From the NCBI GenBank assembly GCA_043748015.1, contig JAYTOA010000137.1, positions 1-24,394 on the forward strand: a stretch of DNA of 24,394 nt. The letters are read 5' to 3'. The notes beneath the pieces were generated by a model. That model did no database searches and was not told the origin of the DNA. It saw only the letters and a list, made by a program, of their open reading frames with translations. The DNA comes from JAIBBG01 sp043748015 (lineage in GTDB: Bacteria; Bacteroidota; Bacteroidia; Flavobacteriales_D; Sanyastnellaceae). Both the position numbers and the translations under genes were made by a program. Below are positions 16,623-24,392 of this stretch, in pieces (positions within the stretch are counted from its first letter, which is position 1; each line of letters opens with the position of its first letter).

Positions 16623-17080
16623 ATGACTACAGAACATCTCATAGAGATCAAGCGGCTTCAGAAGGAGAATCAACAATTGAAAGACTTATTGATCAAGGAG
16701 CAATTGGAGTCTCAATGGAAGGGAGAGCTTTTGAAAATAAAGTACGCTCGGGAGAACGCAAAGAAAACGTGAATCGATTTATATCAAAGGGATTGAAGCG
16801 AGATACATCCCTTGTACTTGCGCAAATGACCAAGCATCAGTACTGCCAGATACTTGTTAAGTCCGGAAAGCGCGGTCGACCCCCGAGCACTCACGCTTCG
16901 CAGGTTATGAATAGTGCTTGGCAAACAGTGCTCAATGGAGTCACACAATTTGAATTAATTTAGTCCAAACGCGAAATTGTCCGAGCAATAGAGGGGGCAA
17001 GCCAGAGAAACATGCCGCTGAAGCATTCAGAGTTAAGATCAATGATACATACGGATGGGAAACCACAGTTCCGAAATTGA
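16623..17080 (+). pseudogene. Decayed IS3-like transposase remnant
   Basis: The first frame (16623-16772, 49 residues) is a Leu/Lys/Glu coiled coil (RLQKENQQLKDLLIKEQLE), like the leucine-zipper end of IS3 OrfA. The continuation is in the -1 frame from about 16766: NRFISKGLKRDTSLVLAQMTKHQY, split here by position, then GKRGRPPST, which resembles the start of IS3-type OrfB. A stop at 16961 interrupts this frame. After it the same frame gives MIHTDGKPQFRN (about 17042-17077), similar to the TDxGxQF block around the second catalytic Asp of rve-type DDE transposases. Most of the catalytic core between these pieces is missing, so it cannot be active. No terminal repeats were identified. Confidence 0.45.
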
Positions 17081-17261
17081 ATGATATTTTTTCTTTGGAT
17101 TACTAAAAGTTCAACAGCGGAAATGTATCTGTGAGTTTTTTTTTTTTTCTTCAAAACTCAAAGTTCGAGCTCATTCAAAGCTGCGATTTAATTCCGGGTT
17201 TTATTGGTTGTTCTGCGAACGTGGTTATTTGGCAATCGAAATAGTGAAGTATGCTTCTCGA

Positions 17262-17343
17262 TTTTGTTTGTTGTTGTGTGAAATTTATTCTTGAAGTGGC
17301 AATAAGAATTTACACATGAATCTTCACACAACAATAAACAAAA
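17262..17343. repeat. 82-nt element with 21-bp inverted arms
   Basis: The arms are TTTTGTTTGTTGTTGTGTGAA (17262-17282; 21 nt given as the arm, key block TTGTTGTGTGAA) and TTCACACAACAA plus TAAACAAAA (17323-17343). They pair over all 21 positions with a single G-T wobble. The 40-nt interior contains a further stem, ATTCTT (17287-17292) with AAGAAT (17304-17309). It is the most stable structure in the 17081-17506 gap, which otherwise holds no gene. It could be a MITE-like relic or part of a transcribed RNA structure. Confidence 0.6.
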
Positions 17344-17434
17344 CAAAAAATACCAATTGCTATTTTACATGTTACCTGTCAGCCAGATTCGGACAACAAC
17401 AAACAGAATGTTGATTTATATACAATAAAATCAT

Positions 17435-17464
17435 GTTGCCTTATTGTCAAATAAGGAGAACAAC
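17435..17464 (-). terminator. Candidate terminator after the FG-GAP protein gene
   Basis: CCTTATT (17439-17445), loop GTCA and AATAAGG (17450-17456) form a perfect 7-bp stem, extended by GTTG/CAAC across a 4-nt bulge. It lies 43 nt downstream of the stop at 17507 on the minus strand, followed by moderately T-rich sequence. There is no strong T-tract, so the call is tentative. Confidence 0.4.
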
Positions 17465-17506
17465 CAATAAAACGCGCTATTCAAACGCAACACTATAGGT
17501 AGAACT

Positions 17507-19489
17507 TTATCTGATGACCAACTTCTCCTGATACGTCTTCCCATCTACATCAACACGCACCGTATAGAATCCCGATGGCAATGTAGAAATATCCAATCTT
17601 CCGCTTTGTGCTTTTGTACTCAATACAATTTTGCCCGACAAATCATATACGAGTACGTTGTTCGTCGAACGCGCATCTGACATTTGAATCTGAATAAAAT
17701 CTTCGGCAGGATTTGGATAGATACTCAATGTTGGTTTTGTGGATTCGAGAACTTGCAACGTGCTTCCTTCAACTACTGTCAATTTTGTATTGATATCAGG
17801 ATTGTTAACGACATCGATAATTCCTGATGGCCAGCATATCGTGATGTATGCAATTTCAGTGTCTGTACCTATTCCAAAATGTGTATTCAAAGTCTGCATA
17901 TATCGGAATCCCTGACCGCTGCGCACGTCACGTATTTGTTGTCCCATTGCGCTGTATAGCGTAACACGTGCACCAATACCACTTTTATTGCTCACCGTTC
18001 CAACAGTATTTACCACAATCCAATTGTTTTCATTACCCGTGTTCAGATATGCGGTGCTACCTGTCATAACATCTATAAAACCATCGTTATTGAGATCACC
18101 GATAGGTCCGTAGTTAGCAATAATATTGCTCGCAGAGAAGGTCATGTCTCCATTGTTAATCATAAGTTTATTTCCAAGTCCAAGCACATCCACCCAACCA
18201 TCGTTGTTGAAATCCGCTTGCACATTCTCTATGCTCGATCCCGTCTGCAGATCGATTCCAGAGCCGGTTGTAACATTTGTAAATGTTCCGTCACCGTTGT
18301 TGCGCATGAGTTTGTGACCACCATCAGAAAACGAACTCGCTGTCACCATCACATCCATCCAACCATCATTGTCAAAATCTGCCCAACAGGAAGACCATGT
18401 TTGTGTTGGATCCCAAAGATTCGATTCCTCACTCACTTCAGTAAATGTTCCATCGCCATTGTTGCGGTGCAATTGATTGTATTTCGCCAGAGATGCTCCT
18501 CCTCTGCATTTTGCAATGAACATATCCATGTCGCAATCGTTGTCGTAATCGATGAACACCGAGCCATAGTTTCCTCCATCCGGAGTCATTCCCATTCCAC
18601 CCTGATTATAAACCATTACCTGATCGCCTTGATTGGTGAATTGCACATTCGGTTCAACATCATGACAAACAAAAACATCAAGTTTTCCATCCGCATTTAA
18701 GTCAACCATGTTGCTTCGCTGACAGAAAATATAAATATTCTCAGATGTTTCAGAGTAACCTGTGCCATCTGCATTCGCCCAGATAAAACTTGCGCCCGAT
18801 CCTGCGTACACAAGATCCGTATATCCGTTGTTGTCGAGGTCACCGGCAGCAAGACTCCATCCCGGACCGTATTGTACCGGACCTGTGTTGTGTGTTACGG
18901 AAACGAAAGAACCATCCAACTGCTGATAGTTCAAATTGAGATTTGAGCCACTCACTGCAACAACATCATCCAGAAAATCTGCATTCATATCAACAACGGC
19001 AAGCGTCGATCCTGAAGTTGGAATAGCTATTTGTGTGAAATTCACTGCATTCACAATGGGCTGTTCTGTAGTAATCTGAAAGTCGAAAGCATCGGAGTTC
19101 CAGTAGTTATCAAAAACAATAAAATAGGGAACATCAGCGGTTGCGTTCCATGATACAATAGAAAGAAAACCACTTCCGGAGTCATCATCGCTTGCAATAC
19201 ATGTTGTCGCACCGCATACCCCGGAGTAAATGGAAACACGCGTATCCACACTCAGGTTTTGCGAAAGATCTGTGGTTACCACCGCCAACATGTCTTCTAC
19301 TGGTGTGAACATATACCAGCTGTACATATCTGCATTGTTGTAACATGCGGATACGGGTATTTCGGTGCCTGTGAATTGAGGCATAGTATGAATACCGGTT
19401 GCAACAGGCAAAGCTTCAGCGCAAGAATTCTGAGCGAACATTCCTGTTGAAAATGACAAGAGCGCAATGAGTAAAAATTTTGATTTCAT
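17507..19489 (-). CDS. T9SS cargo protein with FG-GAP repeats and ASPIC/UnbV domain
   Basis: 660 residues. The signal peptide is MKSKFLLIALLSFSTGMFA. An N-terminal beta domain (about 20-145) is followed by about seven FG-GAP/VCBS calcium loops such as DLNADGKLDVFV, DFDNDGWMDVMV and DLNNDGFIDVMT, forming a propeller (about 155-480). An ASPIC/UnbV domain comes next (about 485-575, with SGIGARVTLYSAMGQQ and ITICWPSGIID). The C-terminal type A sorting domain (about 585-660) starts LSIYPNPAEDF and ends EKLVIR. It is expected to be exported by Sec, then by T9SS to the cell surface or medium. It is encoded 19 nt after the diheme cytochrome gene, so the two are probably co-transcribed. Its substrate is unknown; adhesion or carbohydrate binding is usual for such folds. 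Confidence 0.92.
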   Translation of the reverse strand: MKSKFLLIALLSFSTGMFAQNSCAEALPVATGIHTMPQFTGTEIPVSACYNNADMYSWYMFTPVEDMLAVVTTDLSQNLSVDTRVSIYSGVCGATTCIASDDDSGSGFLSIVSWNATADVPYFIVFDNYWNSDAFDFQITTEQPIVNAVNFTQIAIPTSGSTLAVVDMNADFLDDVVAVSGSNLNLNYQQLDGSFVSVTHNTGPVQYGPGWSLAAGDLDNNGYTDLVYAGSGASFIWANADGTGYSETSENIYIFCQRSNMVDLNADGKLDVFVCHDVEPNVQFTNQGDQVMVYNQGGMGMTPDGGNYGSVFIDYDNDCDMDMFIAKCRGGASLAKYNQLHRNNGDGTFTEVSEESNLWDPTQTWSSCWADFDNDGWMDVMVTASSFSDGGHKLMRNNGDGTFTNVTTGSGIDLQTGSSIENVQADFNNDGWVDVLGLGNKLMINNGDMTFSASNIIANYGPIGDLNNDGFIDVMTGSTAYLNTGNENNWIVVNTVGTVSNKSGIGARVTLYSAMGQQIRDVRSGQGFRYMQTLNTHFGIGTDTEIAYITICWPSGIIDVVNNPDINTKLTVVEGSTLQVLESTKPTLSIYPNPAEDFIQIQMSDARSTNNVLVYDLSGKIVLSTKAQSGRLDISTLPSGFYTVRVDVDGKTYQEKLVIR

Positions 19490-19508
19490 TTTTAAAATGG
19501 TTTGATAT

Positions 19509-20627
19509 TTAAGGACAAGCAGGTGATAAAGATTGAATGTATTCGGTAATCAAAGCTACAGCTTCATCATGAACAATGGTGCGACCCATCAATGGCATTC
19601 TGTATTGTTGTTCAACTGAGTTCATTCTGAAAAACATGACCGATCGATTGATATTTCCTCGTGAAATAATGTGCGTGAGTTGCTCGCTGATAAATTCTTG
19701 AGGCGCAACGCATATTCCAAGATTTTCAGGAAGCAATGTCTCGCTGTAAGCAAATCGCAAAGGGCGATAGGAACAATGACTTCCTTCCTGATGACAGTGT
19801 GCACAATTGATATCGATGTAAGAACGCACCCGCTGCTCAAGTGGTTGCGTCGCATCTTTCCAATCCACCACAGTCACGATATCTGTCGGTAATGTATTGG
19901 TGAGATAGCCTACTTCTATCCATTTCTGAAGCTGGTTCATCGTGCCATTGACATAGGTAAAATCCTTGTTCAGGTTTTGTGGTTTTGGTCCGATGGGTAA
20001 ACTTGTATCATCTAGTTTATGACAAGTAAAACATTCCGACTCTGCCGGAATTCTGTAGTCGATTGTGCGGGGATTTCCAATGTCATCGATCCAGGATATT
20101 GGAACATTCAGGCCTTGTAAATTGAAAGTCGCTTCTGTTTGATCTTCATTCCATATATAGTCCGCAAAATGCCATGCGTTGTCCTTCTTATATATAAGTC
20201 GCGTCTCGAGAATTTTGCGTTCATCGTTTGGCTGAACATGATCATAGTAGAAATTTTTGATCATCACTGTTCCGTTGGGAAAATCAAAAACCTTGTGATC
20301 GGTCACATAAGTGGCGCTCACACCGGCGGGCATCCAGATGAAGCGCGATTTGTGCGCATAGTCGGTGAAGAGTTGTGATATAGGTTCGTAGGGAAGCACA
20401 CGGTTGTTCGGCGAAAACATTTTCATGTTTCCCAGAAAGAAATGATAGTCGGATAAATTGTAAAACGGAATTTGAGTCAAGTCAAAATTGACAGCTGTAT
20501 CCGGAAGAATCGTTTCTTCCACAGCCTTCTTTTCCTCCTCGTCCTTACGGCAAGAAAAAACAAAGACCATCGTCAACAGGACGATCAATGTGAAGCATAC
20601 TTTTCTCAATGTAACAATTGGTTTCAA
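19509..20627 (-). CDS. Diheme c-type cytochrome lipoprotein (SO2930/HNE_0200-like)
   Basis: 372 residues from TTG 20627. The next candidate, TTG 20609, would give 366; no ATG is available. The N-terminus is a lipoprotein signal with lipobox FVFS-C26. There are two heme-binding CxxCH motifs, CFTCH (199-203) and CAHCH (275-279), and a late Met-containing YRMPLMGR (about 342-349) that could give the axial ligand. The N-terminal block FYNLSDYHFFLGNM and the layout fit the SO2930/HNE_0200 family of secreted diheme cytochromes, as I recall it. It would be membrane-anchored on the periplasmic side. It is the first gene of a probable operon with the FG-GAP/ASPIC-UnbV cargo 19 nt downstream, suggesting a joint extracytoplasmic role. 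The electron partner is unknown. Confidence 0.86.
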   Translation of the reverse strand: MKPIVTLRKVCFTLIVLLTMVFVFSCRKDEEEKKAVEETILPDTAVNFDLTQIPFYNLSDYHFFLGNMKMFSPNNRVLPYEPISQLFTDYAHKSRFIWMPAGVSATYVTDHKVFDFPNGTVMIKNFYYDHVQPNDERKILETRLIYKKDNAWHFADYIWNEDQTEATFNLQGLNVPISWIDDIGNPRTIDYRIPAESECFTCHKLDDTSLPIGPKPQNLNKDFTYVNGTMNQLQKWIEVGYLTNTLPTDIVTVVDWKDATQPLEQRVRSYIDINCAHCHQEGSHCSYRPLRFAYSETLLPENLGICVAPQEFISEQLTHIISRGNINRSVMFFRMNSVEQQYRMPLMGRTIVHDEAVALITEYIQSLSPACP

Positions 20628-20703
20628 TACCGAATGTAATACAGACTCTCAGAGCTTACAAATTGTTGCCTTGCCATAGGCCGTTTCTCCACAAAAAGGA
20701 TAA

Positions 20704-20855
20704 TTTGGACGCAGAGCTGCTCAGAGGAGCAGAGAAACGCATTGAATTTTTTGATTTGTCGATTGGATGATTTATAGATTTATTAGAACGTAATCTCGCT
20801 TTATGATTATTAAGCCACCTCGAATCTCTGCTCCTCTGTTCTCTCTGTGTCCAAA
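20704..20855. repeat. Long imperfect palindromic element, copy C
   Basis: The outer arms TTTGGACGCAGAG (20704-20716) and CTCTGTGTCCAAA (20843-20855) pair with one G-T wobble. The inner arms GAGGAGCAGAGA (20724-20735) and TCTCTGCTCCTC (20825-20836) pair perfectly. The loop of about 90 nt is AT-rich and non-coding. It fills the divergent gap between the cytochrome gene and the RCC1 gene. A relative lies at 22594-22723. Confidence 0.75.
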
Positions 20856-20884
20856 ACTTATCGTTACAACAATCAAAACTTCGA

Positions 20885-20914
20885 TTGAATATTTTTACCC
20901 CCAAACTTAATTTG
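20885..20914 (+). promoter_or_regulatory. Candidate promoter for the RCC1-repeat gene
   Basis: TTG (20885-20887), a 19-nt spacer and TTAATTTG (20907-20914, one mismatch to TAnnTTTG) fit the Bacteroidota consensus. The -7 box ends 7 nt before the GTG start at 20922, giving little or no 5' leader. Confidence 0.45.
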
Positions 20915-20921
20915 TAAGCAT

Positions 20922-22334
20922 GTGAAAAATATATACGCACTTCTTCTCGCTGCAACGATTTGCCAAACTATTGTCGCCCAAACCACGTGGACAAAAGTGG
21001 ATTGCGGAACAGAGTTTTCTATAGCGCAACAATCCGATAGTAGCTTATGGGCATGGGGTAACAATGGCAATGGTCAGCTTGGTATTAATAGCACCACCAC
21101 TCAATATACACCTGTGCAAATTGTACCGGGTGCGCAATGGAAATCCTTTTCTGCGGGCGCATTTCATTGTGTCGCCATCAAAGGCGATGGCACTTTATGG
21201 GTGTGGGGACTCAATGGCAATGGTCAACTGGGAACAGGTAACACTGCGCAATCACTACAACCCATTCAAATCGGAACTGACAGCGATTGGATGATGGCAG
21301 ATGCCGGACAAGCGCACACACTAGCGATCAAAAATGATCACTCGCTGTGGGCATGGGGTTTTAACTTATACGGTCAACTTGGCGATGGCAATACATCGGA
21401 CTTAAATGTGCCCACGCAAATAGGAACGTCTGCTGACTGGTTGATGGCAGCAGGTGGTGGTGGGCATTCGCTCGCCCTGAAAATGGATGGAACACTTTGG
21501 GCATGGGGAGCGAATGCCAATGGTCAGATTGGTAATGGAACAACGGAACAGGTTTTAACTCCAACGCAGATTGGAACGGATGCATGGACAGAAGTATCTA
21601 CCGGATTTGAATACTCGCTGGGAAGACAAATTGATAACAGCATCTGGTCGTGGGGATTCAATGGTAACGGACAATTGGGTATTGGTTCTATCATGCAGCA
21701 ATCGGCTCCTGCGCAAATCAGTCCGGGTCTTCAAGGGCAAAAAATTGCCGCAGGTTCAGCGCATGCGTTTGTCATCACAACTGAGGGGTATTTATATTCA
21801 TGGGGATACAATGGCTCTGGTCAATTGGGAAATGGACAAACCATGGAAGAACATATGCCGGTGCAAGTGGGTGATGACAACGACTGGATGGAAATAGCCG
21901 CTGCGGAAGGAACGTTTGCCAATAATTTTGTCATCGGTTTTCATAGCATGGGCTTGAAGGGCAACAGGGATGTCTTGTGTGGTTCCGGAGGGAATTATAT
22001 CGGGCAAATCGGCGGGACAACATTCGACTACACATTGACTTTTATTTGTAGTACAGGACAACTTGAGACGAATGTAAATGATGATGTCATTGCCAATGAT
22101 CTTTTTTCCGTTTATCCCAATCCAAATGACGGACGTTTCAATATTGTCACATTGAATGCCTCGGAGAATAAATATCCATTCAGAATTTACAGCCCGACAG
22201 GACAACTCATTCAATCCGGAGTAATCAATTCCAATCTATTCAACATTGACATCTCTGAAAATGCCAAAGGGATTTACTGTTTTGCCATTGAAATGCAAGG
22301 GCAGGTGATAACTAAAAAGATCGTTGTGAGGTGA
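20922..22334 (+). CDS. RCC1-repeat T9SS cargo protein
   Basis: 470 residues from a GTG at 20922; the overlapping ATG at 20920 runs straight into TGA. The signal peptide is KNIYALLLAATICQTIVA. Six RCC1-type blades follow at about 50-residue spacing, each with the signature W(A/S/V)WG..GxGQLG: WAWGNNGNGQLG, WVWGLNGNGQLG, WAWGFNLYGQLG, WAWGANANGQIG, WSWGFNGNGQLG and YSWGYNGSGQLG. They should close a beta-propeller. The T9SS type A sorting domain (about 393-470) begins LFSVYPNPNDGRF and ends KKIVVR. It is predicted to be a surface or secreted protein; the ligand is unknown. Confidence 0.92.
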   Translation: MKNIYALLLAATICQTIVAQTTWTKVDCGTEFSIAQQSDSSLWAWGNNGNGQLGINSTTTQYTPVQIVPGAQWKSFSAGAFHCVAIKGDGTLWVWGLNGNGQLGTGNTAQSLQPIQIGTDSDWMMADAGQAHTLAIKNDHSLWAWGFNLYGQLGDGNTSDLNVPTQIGTSADWLMAAGGGGHSLALKMDGTLWAWGANANGQIGNGTTEQVLTPTQIGTDAWTEVSTGFEYSLGRQIDNSIWSWGFNGNGQLGIGSIMQQSAPAQISPGLQGQKIAAGSAHAFVITTEGYLYSWGYNGSGQLGNGQTMEEHMPVQVGDDNDWMEIAAAEGTFANNFVIGFHSMGLKGNRDVLCGSGGNYIGQIGGTTFDYTLTFICSTGQLETNVNDDVIANDLFSVYPNPNDGRFNIVTLNASENKYPFRIYSPTGQLIQSGVINSNLFNIDISENAKGIYCFAIEMQGQVITKKIVVR

Positions 22335-22344
22335 TTTTTTTTTT

Positions 22345-22520
22345 GAATTATCGTTTTAGATCCCATTGCCACAAAGGCACATATACACTAAGAACTTCGC
22401 TCAAAGCGCACAAGAATTTCTTGATAAAATTGCACTCCTTTTGCTTTTCAGCATAGAAATCTTTGTGTGAAATTTCTTTGTGTACTTTCTGTTTTCAAGG
22501 CCATGCGCTTTAAACCGTCA
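22345..22520 (-). repeat. Dispersed intergenic repeat, copy B (inverted relative to A)
   Basis: It lies in the 425-nt gap between convergent genes ending at 22334 and 22760. Relative to copy A it is reversed and shares near-identical core sequence CGCTCAAAGCGCACAAGAAT continuing to TTGATAAAATTG (about 22397-22438). Its ends, ATTGCCACA and CTTTAAACCGT, match copy A too. It lacks about 60 nt of the centre of copy A. The core can fold as two adjacent hairpins, CGCT-CAA-AGCG and CAAGAA-T-TTCTTG. No gene is present. Confidence 0.75.
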
Positions 22521-22593
22521 ATGCGATTTCAACATTGCATTCAGAAGAAGGTTCATTGCTCCCGAGGTCTTTTTTTAGATCATAATTTTTTCT

Positions 22594-22723
22594 GGACGCA
22601 GAGCTCCGCTGAGGAGTAGAGTTACGCAAAGATTTCACTGAAGCATGAGCACAGTAAATTCGGCGAAATCACCAAATCACAAATTCTCCGGGTAACTCTG
22701 CTCCGCTGCGAATCTCGGCGTCC
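22594..22723. repeat. Long imperfect palindromic element, copy D
   Basis: Outer arms GGACGCAGAG (22594-22603) and CTCGGCGTCC (22714-22723) pair at 9 of 10 positions. Inner arms GGAGTAGAGTTACGC (22613-22627) and GGGTAACTCTGCTCC (22690-22704) pair at 13 of 15. The left arm resembles that of copy C at 20704 (GGACGCAGAG, then GAGGAG and AGAG). It directly follows repeat B in the same convergent gap. Confidence 0.7.
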
Positions 22724-22759
22724 TGTATTCCCCGCATTTATTGAAGGCCACCAAAGATA

Positions 22760-23680
22760 TCAGTCAATAACTTCTAACACGTTTGTCGCCGGCAATTTTC
22801 CCTTTTCGCATATACTTATATAATACAAGCCAACAGATAAGTTGTCGCGATTTAAAATGATAGTTTTTCCCGAAATATTTTTGATCTGCCTGATCTGTTG
22901 ACCAACGCAGTTATATATCGTGATCGTTGCGTTGACCACACTTCGATTGAATTGTAATGTGGCCGAACTTGAAAATGGATTGGGATAAATAGTTAGTTGA
23001 ATGGAAGCCATGGATGGTTCATCGACGCTGTTCACGAGCTGGCATGGTGTGGCAGCATCGGGATAAAGTGTAATACCATTTTGTTGAAAGCAATCCAATA
23101 CATAGAATGGTCCGTCGGGCATGCTCGTTGCACATCCTTCGAGGATACCGGAAACATACCCTATTCCCTCTATGATGGTATTGCTTATCGGGAATTCACC
23201 AAAGTGCCAGACTTTGCGATAATTTGTTCCAATCAACATCGAATCGATCAGTGAAATGGTGTCTGTTGGTTGGGTGCAGTTGAATCTTGAAAACTCATGA
23301 ATGGTATCACCCACTTCAAGCGTAAAATCATACAGTAATTCTTCGGTAACATCTCCCGGTGCTATATAATAGACTTTCCTGGCAGCAACATCCTGTCGGT
23401 AACATCCATTGTAACCGGCGCTATGGTTGACGGTGCAAGGTCCATATGAATCGACATAGGGAATGGAAAGTTGATGATAGGTTTGATTGCCAATCACTGT
23501 GTCACCGGCAATGGTATAACTATAATGTTCACCGCACTTGATCATGCCGGGCCAGTAGTGTCCCCCCCAGATGGCATTCGTCTCAGGAAAGGGATGATAA
23601 ATATTGGTTTGCGAATGCAATACTGAAAATTGAAACAGGAGGATGGTCAGCAAGCAGGGAAGGTGATGGTTTCTTTTCAT
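22760..23680 (-). CDS. T9SS cargo protein, function unknown
   Basis: 306 residues from ATG 23680. An earlier in-frame ATG at 23710 would put ten polar residues before the signal peptide and is not preferred. The signal peptide is about MKRNHHLPCLLTILLFQFSVLHS. The middle (about 25-225) is beta-rich with several Cys residues (CGEHYSY, GPCTVNHSAGYNGCYRQD, FNCTQPTD) and has no domain I recognise. The repeated wording YTIAGDTVIGNQTYHQL is a pattern seen in many Bacteroidota secreted proteins. The type A sorting domain (about 230-306) begins LTIYPNPFSSSA. It should be surface-exposed or secreted. No partner gene is evident. Confidence 0.87.
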   Translation of the reverse strand: MKRNHHLPCLLTILLFQFSVLHSQTNIYHPFPETNAIWGGHYWPGMIKCGEHYSYTIAGDTVIGNQTYHQLSIPYVDSYGPCTVNHSAGYNGCYRQDVAARKVYYIAPGDVTEELLYDFTLEVGDTIHEFSRFNCTQPTDTISLIDSMLIGTNYRKVWHFGEFPISNTIIEGIGYVSGILEGCATSMPDGPFYVLDCFQQNGITLYPDAATPCQLVNSVDEPSMASIQLTIYPNPFSSSATLQFNRSVVNATITIYNCVGQQIRQIKNISGKTIILNRDNLSVGLYYISICEKGKLPATNVLEVID

Positions 23681-23900
23681 AGTGCGGAATGTATTGCTTT
23701 CATTTTCCAAAGAGTGAAATTAAACTTTTGTACTGTGCGCCGCGCAATTATTTATCGCTGCGCTACAATATTTAACCTTCAAAAGTGGCGGTTGCAAAAA
23801 ATTGGCAATTGATATGGTGGCGTTTAATTTATAATCCGATTGTTACTTTATTTATGGATGTGAACAGTGATGTTTTTTTTCTATCAGGACCCCGGCGTCA

Positions 23901-24392
23901 CTAATGAAGAAGTATTGTTGTGGAAGATTTCGACTGTCCATTTTGAAGCATGATGAAATAGATTCCTTTCGGCTGATTGCTTATGTCAACGTGTGCATTC
24001 GAATTGAAAGCGGCAATGTGATGAATGAGATCGCCATTTGAATTGTAAATATCCAACGCACAATTTTTCGCGAAAGTTTGATCACTGTAGGCAAATTGAA
24101 ACATGCCGTAGGTTGGATTGGGATAGATGACAAGGTCTGCCGCAATCGGATGCAGTGTAATACTACTCGGACTTTCAAATTCATACGCTCCAATGTCTAT
24201 AGCGGCGCCCATCAACGTTCTTGGCAGCAACGCCGAGGTAAACCAATCATACATATATAAAGGTGTCAATGAAAAACCCGTGTTGCTATTTCCTGCGTAC
24301 GTTCCCAGATCAATGGCAGCGACAGCATCTGCAGTGAGTGAGAAATCATTCGCCGTTGGATCTGTAAAACCGAGTGTCAGATAATTCGCTGC
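23901..24392 (-). CDS. T9SS cargo with choice-of-anchor Q-like end (C-terminal fragment)
   Basis: The frame is open to the right window edge; 163 C-terminal residues are visible. The fragment reads ANDFSLTADAVAAIDLGTYAG, split here around its middle, and later AAIDIGAYEFE. This is the signature of 'choice-of-anchor Q' / right-handed beta-helix surface proteins, where DIGAYEF closes the helix. The last part (about 80 residues) is a type A T9SS sorting domain starting LVIYPNPTYGMF. A start at 24269 would be artificial, because coding sequence continues upstream. The length and N-terminal domains are unknown. Confidence 0.85.
   Translation of the reverse strand, partial: AANYLTLGFTDPTANDFSLTADAVAAIDLGTYAGNSNTGFSLTPLYMYDWFTSALLPRTLMGAAIDIGAYEFESPSSITLHPIAADLVIYPNPTYGMFQFAYSDQTFAKNCALDIYNSNGDLIHHIAAFNSNAHVDISNQPKGIYFIMLQNGQSKSSTTILLH

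Noticed and set aside
20922..22000. Regular repeats of about 150 nt, possibly array-like
   Set aside because: They are in frame and encode the six RCC1 blades; there are no CRISPR-type short identical repeats with unique spacers.
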